Positions 35,734-45,142 of a stretch of 64,000 nucleotides of DNA are shown here, piece by piece; the stretch's first letter is position 1, and every line of letters starts with the position of its first letter. The DNA comes from Bathynomus jamesi. Lineage: Eukaryota; Arthropoda; Malacostraca; Isopoda; Cirolanidae. The notes beneath the pieces are model-generated. The model had not been told where the DNA came from. It worked only from the letters and a program-made list of their open reading frames with translations, and did no database searches. Where the stretch lies: positions 60,001 to 124,000 of the forward strand of contig JAJOZX010009474.1 of the NCBI GenBank assembly GCA_023014485.1, in the 5' to 3' direction. Made by a program: the position numbers and the translations under genes.

Positions 35734-35792
35734 TGTTGGAAAAACACCGGGTGTTTTGTTCGATGATTTTTTTTGTGTGCTATAGAAAATCG

Positions 35793-35837
<45 letters not shown>

Positions 35838-35990
35838 CATACCCCTTTCAACCTTTCAAAGGTTCCGTGCGATGATTCCTTATTTCACGAAGGTCAAGCT
35901 TGTCGCCCCTCCACTCGAGTTGGCATGGTGCTGTATATAAAATGATGTTTAACTTTTCATACTTCCACTTAAACTATGAGTGCATCGACG

Positions 35991-36030
<40 letters not shown>
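35205..36030. repeat. Microsatellite cluster
   Basis: Tracts: (TA)n 35209-35236, (CA)n with interruptions 35676-35731, (TA)n 35797-35835 and (TA)n 35992-36030. They border a Penelope-like fragment on both sides. Confidence 0.9.
35300..35610 (+). pseudogene. Penelope-like element fragment, GIY-YIG endonuclease
   Basis: The open frame reads TVQKETRYIKLPFYGYLSLR, then PQINFRFAFVNPLKL and VVYKYTCDSCKAAYIGST (35538-35590). The Cys-x2-Cys followed by YIG is the start of the GIY-YIG endonuclease domain typical of Penelope-like elements. Homology ends soon after, and the element is truncated on both sides by microsatellites. It is a third Penelope family, distinct from those at 36841 and 56529. Confidence 0.75.
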
Positions 36031-36031
<1 letters not shown>

Positions 36032-36814
36032 TGTATTAGCAATGTTTTTGATACGTATCTCAAGAGATTAAGTCAAAGATAGATGAAAATTTTCGCTATT
36101 TTTCACAAAACCCCTTTCCCCTTATACACATACATTCGGGGTGCGAGTAGCTCGCATAACTATTACCAAATACATAAGACACCCTCTAAGTTTTCCCGCT
36201 CTGATGTGAATGTCATACTACGCCTCCTTCCTTGAAGAACGTCCTCAGTGACACTTTAGATCTCATCATGTAGTACTGGCGTCGTAACAAACCGCAATGG
36301 CCGGATGTCATTCATTTAACTTTATTTAAACATCAATTTCCTCACGCGTTATTATAATATTCAAGTAATTATTCAAGTGCACATTTATAACATTTCAAGT
36401 TTCATTCATTCTGCGAACATGCATTCAACTTGTATTCGAGCAATTGTAACTTTTTGTCACACTTAAATCTCATAATCCCTAAGAAATATTCTTCTTTTGT
36501 TTTGTTAAATAAATGAAAACCCAACGAAGCATTTTATCACTTTCGTTACTGACAATCAATTGACGTGATCTGAAAAGACCTGATGACCTCGCGCCAAGCT
36601 ATCATTAACTTAATTAGCATTATTATAGTACAAAGTTAACACTACAGATTTAAGGAAATGAAGAACTGATCTGGTCGGAGCGAGAATTAGAAATTCAAAA
36701 ATGTTTTTATCTACAAAACCTCGTAGTTGAAGCTAATCAAGTTTTTTCACTATTAATTAACTTATTTACCGATTTCGATCGAAACACATGTTACTGCTAC
36801 ATAGGGCAGAAAGA
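36031..36814. other. Non-coding stretch
   Basis: I see no gene, repeat structure or motif here. Confidence 0.4.
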
Positions 36815-36840
36815 ATATATATATATATATATATATATAT
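36815..36840. repeat. (TA)n tract at the Penelope-like element end
   Basis: 26 bp of TA directly before the outer end of the Penelope-like element. Confidence 0.9.
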
Positions 36841-36916
36841 GAAAATTATTTCACGAAAGTAACACGTGAAAATATTTATGATGAATAAAACCACGAAGGA
36901 AAGAAAACACAGAATG

Positions 36917-36956
36917 GTGCTCAAGCGCTTTCGTCTAATGACATCCTCAGGAACAA
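36917..36956 (-). ncRNA. Hammerhead ribozyme-like motif, Penelope element 1 (minus copy)
   Basis: On the minus strand: TGTTC, CTGAGGA (core CUGANGA), TGTCATTAGAC (stem II GUC/GAC), GAAA, GCGCTT, GAGCA. Stem I pairs TGTTC with GAGCA (five pairs, one G-U). Stem III is the palindrome AGCGCT, short enough that two molecules may be needed for activity. Hammerheads near the ends of Penelope-like elements are established; activity here is inference. Confidence 0.65.
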
Positions 36957-37337
36957 TGAAGTACATAAAGAGTTACAGCCTATATACGTTACAGAAAAAA
37001 ATATATATATATACACACAATAAACGGAGAAATAAAAATAAAATTAAACATTAAAGGATTGTGGGAGGAGCATACAAATTTGTAAGGAAAAACTACCGAT
37101 TTTTAGCACTTTTGCTCGAATCCAACACAAGATCAAATGAATTGTTTCCAACCAATGTTATAGTTAATTAAAAAAAAATAATAAATTGAAAAATAAAAAT
37201 AAAAATAAAACTTATAAGAGGAGCATACAAATTTATACTGGAAATCTACCCAGGTTTTAGCACTCTGCCCTTCTTGTCCAAGGTCGATATATATAAAATA
37301 AATTGAAAAATAAAAGTTATTAGAGTAGCATACAAGT

Positions 37338-38899
37338 TTACCAAAGGTTTAGCGTTCTACCCTTCTTATCTAAATCCGTTCTGAAGGAATTGAAAACAAC
37401 AGGATCGAGTTGAAAAAGACCTTTGCTTATGTTGAAGTTATTTGTAAGTTGGATAATGGCAGACTCAAGAATATTTCTATTAACAATGTTGCTAGAGTGA
37501 AACAAAACTGAAGCATTATTCCAATCAATAGAGTGAGATAACTCTGACAAATGGACAAAAAGGGCACTGGACGACTGTCCCGTTCTAACGGAATATTGAT
37601 GCTGTTTTATACGTGTGTGCAAATCCTTTCCCGTCTGACCTATGTAAAAGGAATCACATTGTTTACAACCAATTTTATAGATAATGCCTGAATTATTGGT
37701 AGGGCTATTTTTTACTATATTTTTCAAAATATTGTTATATGAAAATACTACATTAATATCCAAAAGTTTAAGTACATTAGCAATGCCTAAAAAGCCCGGG
37801 AAAAATGGAAGTACTAAAATATTCTTTGACAAAGTACGAGTGTTATTATTCACACGATAGAAAGTTCGTTTTGCCTTGTTGAGACAAGATTCCATAAACG
37901 CAGATGGATAACACAGATCACTTCCAATACCGTTGATTTTTTCCAATTCGGCATCGATGTATTCCGGACTGACGATCCGAAGGGCGCGGAGAAACATTAA
38001 AGAAAAAAATGGCCTTCTTAGTGGGGGTGTCATGTCCCGAGTAAAAGTGTACAGTACGGAGGACAAATTGTTTGTTTTTTTCCGATAGATACTAAACTTA
38101 AAACCTGGGCTCTCCCTATGTACACGCACATCCAAAAACGGGATTGAGTTGTCTTGTTCCACTTCTAAAGTAAACTTAATAGAGGGGACTTGATCATTTA
38201 ACTGAAGGAGGAAGTCATCCAGGTCACGATTCATGGGCCAGATACAAAAATATCGTCGACGTACCGCAACTAAAGGATGCCAACCCCCAGGATTCTCGGA
38301 ATGTAAGTAATTTCGAAAAACTCCATATAAATATTGGAGGGGAGGGGCGACAAGGGGTTGCCCATGGCCATTCCAAAAACTTGTTGATAATATTTGTTAT
38401 TGAAAGTGAATTTACAGTCTTTGATGCAAAGCTTAATAAGTTCCAAAACAATGTGTGCAGGTGGAGGCAGGTCATACTTATGTAATTCTCGGGAGAGAAA
38501 GTCAAGCATATCGTCAATCGGCACTTTTGTAAACAATGAACAAATGTCAAAACTGATCAATCTATCGTTGGTTTCAGTACGTGCATTATTCAATTTTTCA
38601 GTAAGATCCATGGAATTTTTTACATGTGAATCAGAGATAGTTCTGAGAATGGGGGACAAGACTTTGACAAGCCATTTGGAGAGTTTATAAGTAATAGAGC
38701 CCACCGAGCTAATAATATGGCGCATAGGGTTGCCAGGTTTGTGGGTTTTAATAACTGTAAAGGTAGGGCAGAGAAGGTGAAGTGGACATGAAAAGCGGAA
38801 TTAAGTCCTTATGATCTTTGAGAATGCGTTTCAAGCCACTATTAAATAATTTAATAACGTCATCCTGCGGGTTCTTCCTAAGTTTGTTGTATGTGGCGG
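37338..38899 (-). pseudogene. RT and GIY-YIG of Penelope-like element 1, 3' part
   Basis: RT motifs: ISFDICSLFTKVPIDD (motif A, about 38545), GMAMGNPLSPLPSNIYM (about 38340-38390) and a YVDD region near 38245 where a frameshift splits the two open frames (38270-38725 and 37338-38234). Then FLDVRVHRE, a linker, GIIYKIGCKQCDSFYIGQTG and LHTRIKQHQYSV (GIY-YIG with the conserved Arg and His, 37590-37690). The C-terminus is DKKGRTLNLW. Upstream of 38725 the frame changes again. The 3' portion is close to intact; the family role is RT plus endonuclease for target-primed integration. Confidence 0.85.
38891..38899. repeat. 9-bp target duplication, left
   Basis: ATGTGGCGG, identical to 42650-42658 on the other side of the inserted transposon. 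Confidence 0.9.
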
Positions 38900-40159
38900 T
38901 AGGGTGTGTCAATTTGGGAGGTGAAAATTAATTTTTGCCAATTCCTTCACTGAGGGGTTTTAAAATATGTTTTTGGATGTGAAGAATTCAAATCTGCTAT
39001 TATTTTTGTGATTGCTCAACACTTAGCTTGGTAAATCTACGTTTGATTAAAAAGCACATAAATTGCTCTCGGAAAACAACATTTATTAATTTTAGCTTCT
39101 CAAAATGTCAGGTAATGCTATAAAAATTTTAGTTTCTCTGCATAAAACATATCCTAGTAATCATAAAACATTTCCTTGTAATCATAAAACAACATTAGAA
39201 AGTAGTGACATCAGTAAAAAAAATATTTAAACAACAAGTTTCATCAAGTCTTGCTTTGATTCGTTCTTGGACATCAGCCGCCGACTTGCTTCTTGGCCTC
39301 TGATATAGCCCTCACGTTTCTCATGTGTATACACCCTGCCTGCTGCCTCTGTGACTTGTTTCACACACCTCTCTATTGACTGAGCATGACAGGGCCACTG
39401 TGGAACTTGCATAGGCTTGTCAAAGAACTTCTTTACTTCCGCTGTAGTCAGTTTACATGTCAAAGGAGGTTCAAATACCCCGTCAGACCAGTCTGTCAGC
39501 TCCAACACGGAAGAAGCACTGGGGTTGATGGAAGGTGTCTTCCTGGGACGTACAGAAAGATCTCCAAGTGTGTCATCATCTCCACCCCTCATGTCAACAA
39601 TCTTTTGGACACCAGCTCTCCTCTCCTCACTGTCATCTGAGCACAAGAGTGTCTGGATTATCATTTCGCTGAATGCATACCATGCTGAGCGCTTGATGGT
39701 TGGCAAAACAGCATCCACTACAGCCTTCTTTTGCAGCCTAACTAGCCGCAGCTGAAACAAGATGTGGCGTGGGCCTTCCACCCAAGAGTGTTTTACTTTG
39801 ATGTTGAACCAACAGGGGTAGTACACACCAACAATGTATTCCACTATCAGTCTTAAGTTGTTGAGGGTTTTGCCTTTAAGGCCATGTTTTGAAACCCATA
39901 TGCGACAAAGCCTGTTTGCTGTTGTCAACCACCTTGAATGGCTCACTGGACCAATTTCAAGAAGGGCCAGATCTGTGGGAAGTTCTCCTGTCCTTATGGC
40001 CTGTGTGATCCTATACCCGTACGCTTGATCAGTAGAGAGATCCTTTACGACATTGTCACTCAGTGAAGTAAGAGGCTCTCCAATTGAGAGTTTGGTGAAT
40101 GAAGGATCAATTTCAAGTTCGGTTGCAGTGTCTAGCATCTTGCCAATGTTACCTGTCCA

Positions 40160-40874
40160 CAGAGCTGGGCAGTATTAAATACATTTGTATTTAAATACGT
40201 ATTTAAATACATTTGTGTATTTAGAACTGTATTTATAAATACATTGTTTTTCATGTATTTAAATATAGTATTTAAATACTTTAATGAGTATTTAAATACA
40301 ATGTATTTAAATACTCAAAATATAAAAATGTAAATACTTTTACTGGTTTAATACACGTTCTGTACTAGCACAGTACGACGCGTCGACAGTGTAGTACAGC
40401 ATGGTTCATGTTTCAACGTGTCAGTTCAATCAGTTGTGTGCCACTCTTAGTCGAAAGCGGTTGATTTCTTTATCGTGTGCGTGTCATGGCTTCAACAAGC
40501 AAATCCGGTGAATCAAACAGTGATATATCTGCAGATAACAATTTAGTGCACCCTCTGTTTGATGGAAAATACTTTAAAATTAAATCTAAAGACGGTAATA
40601 AGGTAAAGTGCACCTGCTTGCTGTGTAAACACGAAGTCACCGTATCCCCTAAAGTAGAAATTTATCAAAACATGAATTAATGAATGCATATGTTAAAATT
40701 TGTATGTATTTAAAATGTATTTACAAATGTATTTAAATACAATTGATGTATTTTGTATTTAGTATCCAAATACATTCGTAAAATGTATTTAGTATTTAGT
40801 ATTTAAATACATTTCTCCCATGTATTTAGTATTTAGTATTTAAATACATTCAATGTATTTATTGCCCAGCTCTG
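40160..40874 (+). mobile_element. hAT element, non-autonomous, 715 bp, 8-bp duplication CCTGTCCA
   Basis: The ends are CAGAGCTGGGCA inverted. CCTGTCCA flanks both sides (40152-40159 and 40875-40882), the 8-bp duplication typical of hAT. Both arms are filled with GTATTTAAATAC-type units. A short open frame inside (40485-40680) is a transposase remnant. It splits the transposase-like gene of the 9-bp-TSD element. Confidence 0.93.
40485..40680 (+). pseudogene. BED zinc-finger remnant of a hAT transposase
   Basis: From ATG at 40485 (MASTSKSGESNSD) to a stop at 40680. KYFKIKSKDGNKVKCTCLLC matches the first half of a BED finger: aromatic residue, then Cys-x2-Cys. The His pair expected afterwards is missing because the frame ends. 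Only the first exon-like part of the transposase remains in this element. Confidence 0.6.
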
Positions 40875-42649
40875 CCTGTCCACTTGTTGTTAGACAAGGT
40901 CTTCCCATCCAGTGCTGTGATCAAGTGTCGCAGGGGTAACTCGTTAGTGTGGAGGCACAAACCAACCAGATCAGCTTACGGCAAAGCTTGACCTCTACCC
41001 AATGCATGGAACCACCCTCCCAGCCAGTGTTAACATTTGTAGAATCACCTCCAATGGCCTGCAGGCTTTTATCAATGCCGTTCTTCTTCATGAAATCTAC
41101 AAGATTATCAGCAATAACTTCAGCAGGTTTTTTCCTCGTTGAGCCTTTCTCAGGAGTGAAGTGGTAGAGATATCTTCCACCTGGCTCACTGCACACAGAA
41201 TAATGCTCTTCTTTGATGATGCTGGGGAACTGACGATCTGAATTGTCTGCTTTCAGCATAACTTTAGTTGTATCTTGACGGCCGTCAAAGAAGATGCAGT
41301 CAATTTCACCCTTCTTACAAAGATCATCAAATTCCTGATCCAGGGATCTCATAACTTTTTCTTGGGCCCTCTTGACTTTATTGTGATGAACTACAAGTCT
41401 CTTCTCTTCTTCAGTGATCAAGCCAGCATCCATAAAGGCAGCAGTGGTGATGGCAGCTGTGGCACGCAGGCCAACACCATATCTGATGTTATGCATAGGA
41501 ACATTAGGTATTTCTAATGTGTTGTACTCTGGCTTTTTATTGGAAGTTGAAGACGTGCTTGGTATTTCTAATGTCACTTCATAACTTCCATCCTTTCCAT
41601 CTTGAGCATCAGCTATTTGTTCTTCATTTTCATCATCAGAGAAAATTATTTCATTTGATGGCATTGAAACATCCTGCTTACTTGTCTGCTTATATTCAGC
41701 AAGCCTTCTTCTTTCGTCTTCTTGCCGCTTCTGCTTTTTGACTTGTCTGTTGTGCTCAGGTTGATCTGGCAAGCCAATCTGATGTGGTCCAATAGAACCA
41801 GACTTGTCTCTCTGACCTTTAATGAAAGCAAGTTCCTTCACAGGGATCTTCATCTCCCTAGGGCATGTACAGTTAATGTGAGTTTCGTTTTTGCAACCAG
41901 CATCTGCAAGGCAGCCAAATTCAGAGCAGAGAACAATTTTACACTTGCAACTGAGGTTGTCAAAAAGCTCGTCAAGTTTTGCAATGAAAGCCTCTTTGAC
42001 ATGTAGCTCCTCTCCCAAGAGATATGTTTTTGGCCTGCTCCCAGCTCTCTTTGATCTTGTTTAAGATTGTGACTCGTGAATTTACAACGGGGGCTACAAA
42101 AGAACTGTTTGCTCGTTCCCACTTTTCAAGCACTTTAGGGTAAATGTCCTTTGCAAGACTGGCTGCTGGGTAGTTTCTCACATCCTCACCACTTTGTTCT
42201 CTTAGCAGTAGCCCATATTTCAGAACGTCTCGCAGAGTTGGGAGTTCAGAGGGCAACAACTCTCTACCAGTTCCAATTAGGTTGCTCATATGTGTGAATG
42301 TCCCCAGTCTTGTCCTCCTTTTAGAAGCCATTGTAGGTCAATTCCCACTGGTTAGGATGGTAGCACTGACGGACAAGTAATCTTCAGCACACTAATGAAT
42401 ATGTTTCAACCTGTGAAATAAGCAAAAACAGCAGTGCATTATATATGCAGCATATATAATTATTAATATAGTAATTATTATATAATTCCACAAAAAAGTC
42501 AAAAAGTCACTATTTTTATGTAGCTTCTTACCAAGCAAAACTAAATTATTAAATTAACAAAAATATCTTTAGAATTCCTAAGTCATGCTGCAACTTTTTA
42601 GCACCTCTCATATTTGGAATTTGAAAGTTGAAAAATTCGACACACCCTA

Positions 42650-42658
42650 ATGTGGCGG
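42650..42658. repeat. 9-bp target duplication, right
   Basis: ATGTGGCGG, identical to 38891-38899. Confidence 0.9.
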
Positions 42659-43307
42659 GGTCCTGGAGAAGCTCGTTCATCTTTCTGAAGTAGTCCACTT
42701 CGTCCATAATAACTATGGTGTAGCCTTGTCTGCTTTAGTAATATGGAGCTCCCCGTCTTTTTTTAATTGTGAGGCTATTGCGAAAACGTTTAGGAAAGTT
42801 ATCTTCGTAACTACTATTCGCCGCACTATAAACAAGGCCTTTAACTATGTTAAACAAAGACTGAGGGAGATTACACTGTTCTTCAAAACAAGCGAGACTG
42901 TAACAAATTTGTAAAGCCGAAGGTTTTTTAACAATAATAAAGGACATACCATATCCAAGGGCACTTTTTGCATCGTCACTAATGTTTTTCGAAGAAAGGT
43001 TCAAAACACACTTTGAGCTTGCTTCTTTACTCCACTGACTATTTCGAATGAGACTTTTAATTTTGCGATCCAAAATGTTACGAAGTGAAGAAGTTCTCCG
43101 ACGCAACTCGTTGTAAATTTCATCAAACAAAGGTTGATCCATGGTTGGGGAATAACAGTCACAAAATTACGTTTGGCAGTGCTTAAATTTTTGAAGGCGG
43201 ACCACTCATTTTGTCTGGTGACTTCAATATGTTTCTTTAAAATTAATCTGCTGAAGTTGTTGAACGGATGGTCGTCAATTTGTCTGAGGGGAATCTCTGA
43301 GGCGAAT
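42659..43307 (-). pseudogene. N-terminal part of Penelope-like element 1
   Basis: The minus strand begins IPLRQIDDHPFNNFSRLILK and RQNEWSAFKNLS (about 43290-43160), shifts frame near 43130 to MDQPLFDEIYNELRRRTSS, and runs through SALGYGMSFIIVKKP to LTIKKR. A further shift near 42755 leads to ITKADKAT and VDYFRKMNELLQDPAT, the motif that precedes the RT core in Penelope-like elements. It ends exactly at the 9-bp duplication of the inserted transposon. Confidence 0.75.
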
Positions 43308-45056
43308 CACATGTAAAAAATTCCATGGATCTTACTGAAAAATTGAATAATGCACGTACTGAAACCAACGATAGATTGAATAGTTTTGACGTTTGTTCAT
43401 TGTTTACAAAAGTGCCGATTGACGATATGCTTGACTTTCTCTCCCGAGAATTACATAAGTATGACATGCCTCCACCTGCACACATTGTTTTGGAACTTAT
43501 TAAGCTTTGCATCAAACACTGTAAATTCACTTTCAATAACGAATATTATCAACAAGTTTTTGGGATGGCCATGGGCAACCCCTTGTCGCCCCTCCTCTCC
43601 AATATTTATATGGAGTTTTTCGAAATTACTTACATTCCGAGAATCCTGGGGTTGGCATCCCATGGTTGCGGTACGTCGACGATATTTTGTTTATCTGGCC
43701 CATGAATCGTGACCTGGATGACTTCCTCCTTCAGTTAAATCATCAAGTCCCCTCTATTAAGTTTACTTTAGAAGTGGAACAAGACAACTCAATCCCGTTT
43801 TCGGATGTGCGTGTACATAGAGAAGGCCCAGGTTTTAAGTTTAGTATCTATCGGAAAAAAAAAAAAACAATTTATCCTCCGTACTGTACACTTTTACTCG
43901 TGACATGACACCCCCACTAAGAAGGTCATTTTTTCTTCAATGTTTCTCCGTGCCCTTAGGATTGTCAGTCCGGAATACATCGATGCCGAATTGGAAAAAT
44001 CAACGGTATTGGAAGTGATCTGTGTTATCCATCTGCGTTTATGGAATCTTGTCTCAACAAGGCAAAACGAACTTTCTGTCGTGTGAAAAATAACACTCGT
44101 ACTTTGTCAAAGAATATTTTAGTACTTCCATTTTTCCCGGGCTTTTTAGGCATTGCTAATGTACTTAAACTTTTGGATATTAATGTAGTATTTTCATATA
44201 ACAATATTGTGAAAAATATCAGAAAAAAATAGCCCTACCAATAATTCAGGCATTATCTATAAAATTGGTTGTAAACAATGTGATTCCTTTTACATAGGTC
44301 AGACGGGAAAGGATTTGCACACACGTATAAAACAGCATCAATATTCCGTTAGAAGGGACAGTCGTCCAGTGCCCTTTTTGTCCATTTGTCAGAGTTATCC
44401 CACTGTATTGATTGGAATAATGCTTCAGTTTTATTTCACTCTTGCAACATTGTTAATAGAAATATTCTTGAGTCTGCCATTATCCAACTTACAAATAACT
44501 TCAACATAAGCAAAGGTCTTTTTCAACTCGATCCTGTTGTTTTCAATTCCTTCAGAACGGATTTAGATAAGAAGGGTAGAACGCTAAACCTTTGGTAAAC
44601 TTGTATGCTACTCTAATAACTTTTATTTTTCAATTTATTTTTATATATATCGACCTTGGACAAGAAGGGCAGAGTGCTAAAACCTGGGTAGATTTCCAGT
44701 ATAAATTTGTATGCTCCTCTTATAAGTTTTATTTTTATTTTTATTTTTCAATTTATTATTTTTTTTTAATTAACTATAACATTGGTTGGAAACAATTCAT
44801 TTGATCTTGTGTTGGATTCGAGCAAAAGTGCTAAAAATCGGTAGTTTTTCCTTACAAATTTGTATGCTCCTCCCACAATCCTTTAATGTTTAATTTTTAT
44901 TTTTATTTCTCCGTTTATTGTGTGTATATATATTTTTTTTTCTGTAACGTATATATAGGCTGTAACTCTTTATGTACTTCATTGTTCCTGAGGATGTCAT
45001 TAGACGAAAGCGCTTGAGCACCATTCTGTGTTTCCTTTCCTTCGTGGTTTTATTCA
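43308..45056 (+). mobile_element. Penelope-like element 1, inverted 5'-truncated copy
   Basis: This plus-strand copy is nearly identical to 38600-36841 on the minus strand, including the 3' untranslated part. It begins at SHVKNSMDLTEKL inside the RT, back-to-back with the 5' end of the minus copy, and ends at a long (TA)n tract. RT motif pieces: SFDVCSLFTKVPIDD (43383-43427), GMAMGNPLSPLLSNIYM (43560-43610). GIY-YIG part: YKIGCKQCDSFYIGQTG (44258-44308). Frameshifts near 43670, 43900, 44000, 44220 and 44365 make it non-coding. Confidence 0.88.
44983..45020 (+). ncRNA. Hammerhead ribozyme-like motif, Penelope element 1 (plus copy)
   Basis: Same motif as at 36917-36956: TGTTC, CTGAGGA, stem II GTC-ATTA-GAC, GAAA, palindromic GCGC, TT, GAGCA. 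The predicted cleavage is after the second T of CTT. Core and stem I are identical in both copies although the protein part of this copy has decayed. Confidence 0.65.
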
Positions 45057-45062
45057 TTATAT

Positions 45063-45140
<78 letters not shown>
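45057..45140. repeat. (TA)n tract, 84 bp
   Basis: Almost pure TA between the Penelope-like element end and the next element. Confidence 0.95.

Positions 45141-45142
<2 letters not shown>

Larger units (their letters stand above)
39227..42331 (-). pseudogene. Transposase-like protein of the 9-bp-TSD element (CC8L18.2-like family)
   Basis: Start MASKRRTRLGTFTHMSNLIG at 42331. In order: N-terminal LPTLRDVLKYGLLLRE; Cys cluster LSCKCKIVLCSEFGC...INCTCPRE (41840-41960); variable acidic linker; IDCIFFDGRQDTTKVM; GGDSTNVNTGWEGG (40990-41035); HTNELPLRHL in another frame; after the hAT insert, HSRWLTTANRL and a C-terminal CHAQSIERCVKQVTEA (about 39340). Breaks: frameshifts near 42000 and 40945 and the hAT insertion between NNKWTG and NIGKML. 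Conserved Asp in FDGRQD and GGDS and the ER in SIER are candidate catalytic or structural residues, by inference only. Related to the gene at 45650-47894. I know the family as uncharacterised multi-copy proteins in arthropods and cnidarians. Confidence 0.75.
38900..42649 (-). mobile_element. DNA transposon with TAGGGTGTGTC ends and 9-bp duplication
   Basis: Left end TAGGGTGTGTCAATTTGGG; right end, reverse-complemented, TAGGGTGTGTCGAATTTTTC: an 11-bp perfect TIR with weaker similarity inward. ATGTGGCGG flanks both ends directly. The empty site is known because the host is Penelope-like element 1, whose coding sequence becomes continuous on removal. One gene (39227-42331, minus) occupies the interior. 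A hAT element (40160-40874) inserted later. Without that insert and its 8-bp duplication the element is about 3.03 kb. TSD length 9 is unlike Tc1/mariner (TA), piggyBac (TTAA) or hAT (8). The superfamily is unknown to me. Confidence 0.88.
36841..43307 (-). mobile_element. Penelope-like element 1, minus copy, split by a DNA transposon
   Basis: Read on the minus strand, the 5' part lies at 43307-42659 and the 3' part at 38899-36841. A 3.75-kb transposon with a 9-bp duplication (38891-38899 and 42650-42658) separates them. Removing the insert restores coding from MNELLQDPAT to YNKLRKNPQDD without a gap. The element has a reverse transcriptase, a GIY-YIG endonuclease and a hammerhead-like motif near its 3' end, all features of Penelope-like elements. 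A second copy in opposite orientation starts directly at its 5' end (43308). Confidence 0.85.

Noticed and set aside
42590..43312. 5' inversion by twin priming in the plus-strand Penelope copy
   Set aside because: First considered because the N-terminal part lies on the opposite strand. Removing the 38900-42649 insert joins this part exactly to the minus-strand RT, so it is the 5' end of the minus copy.
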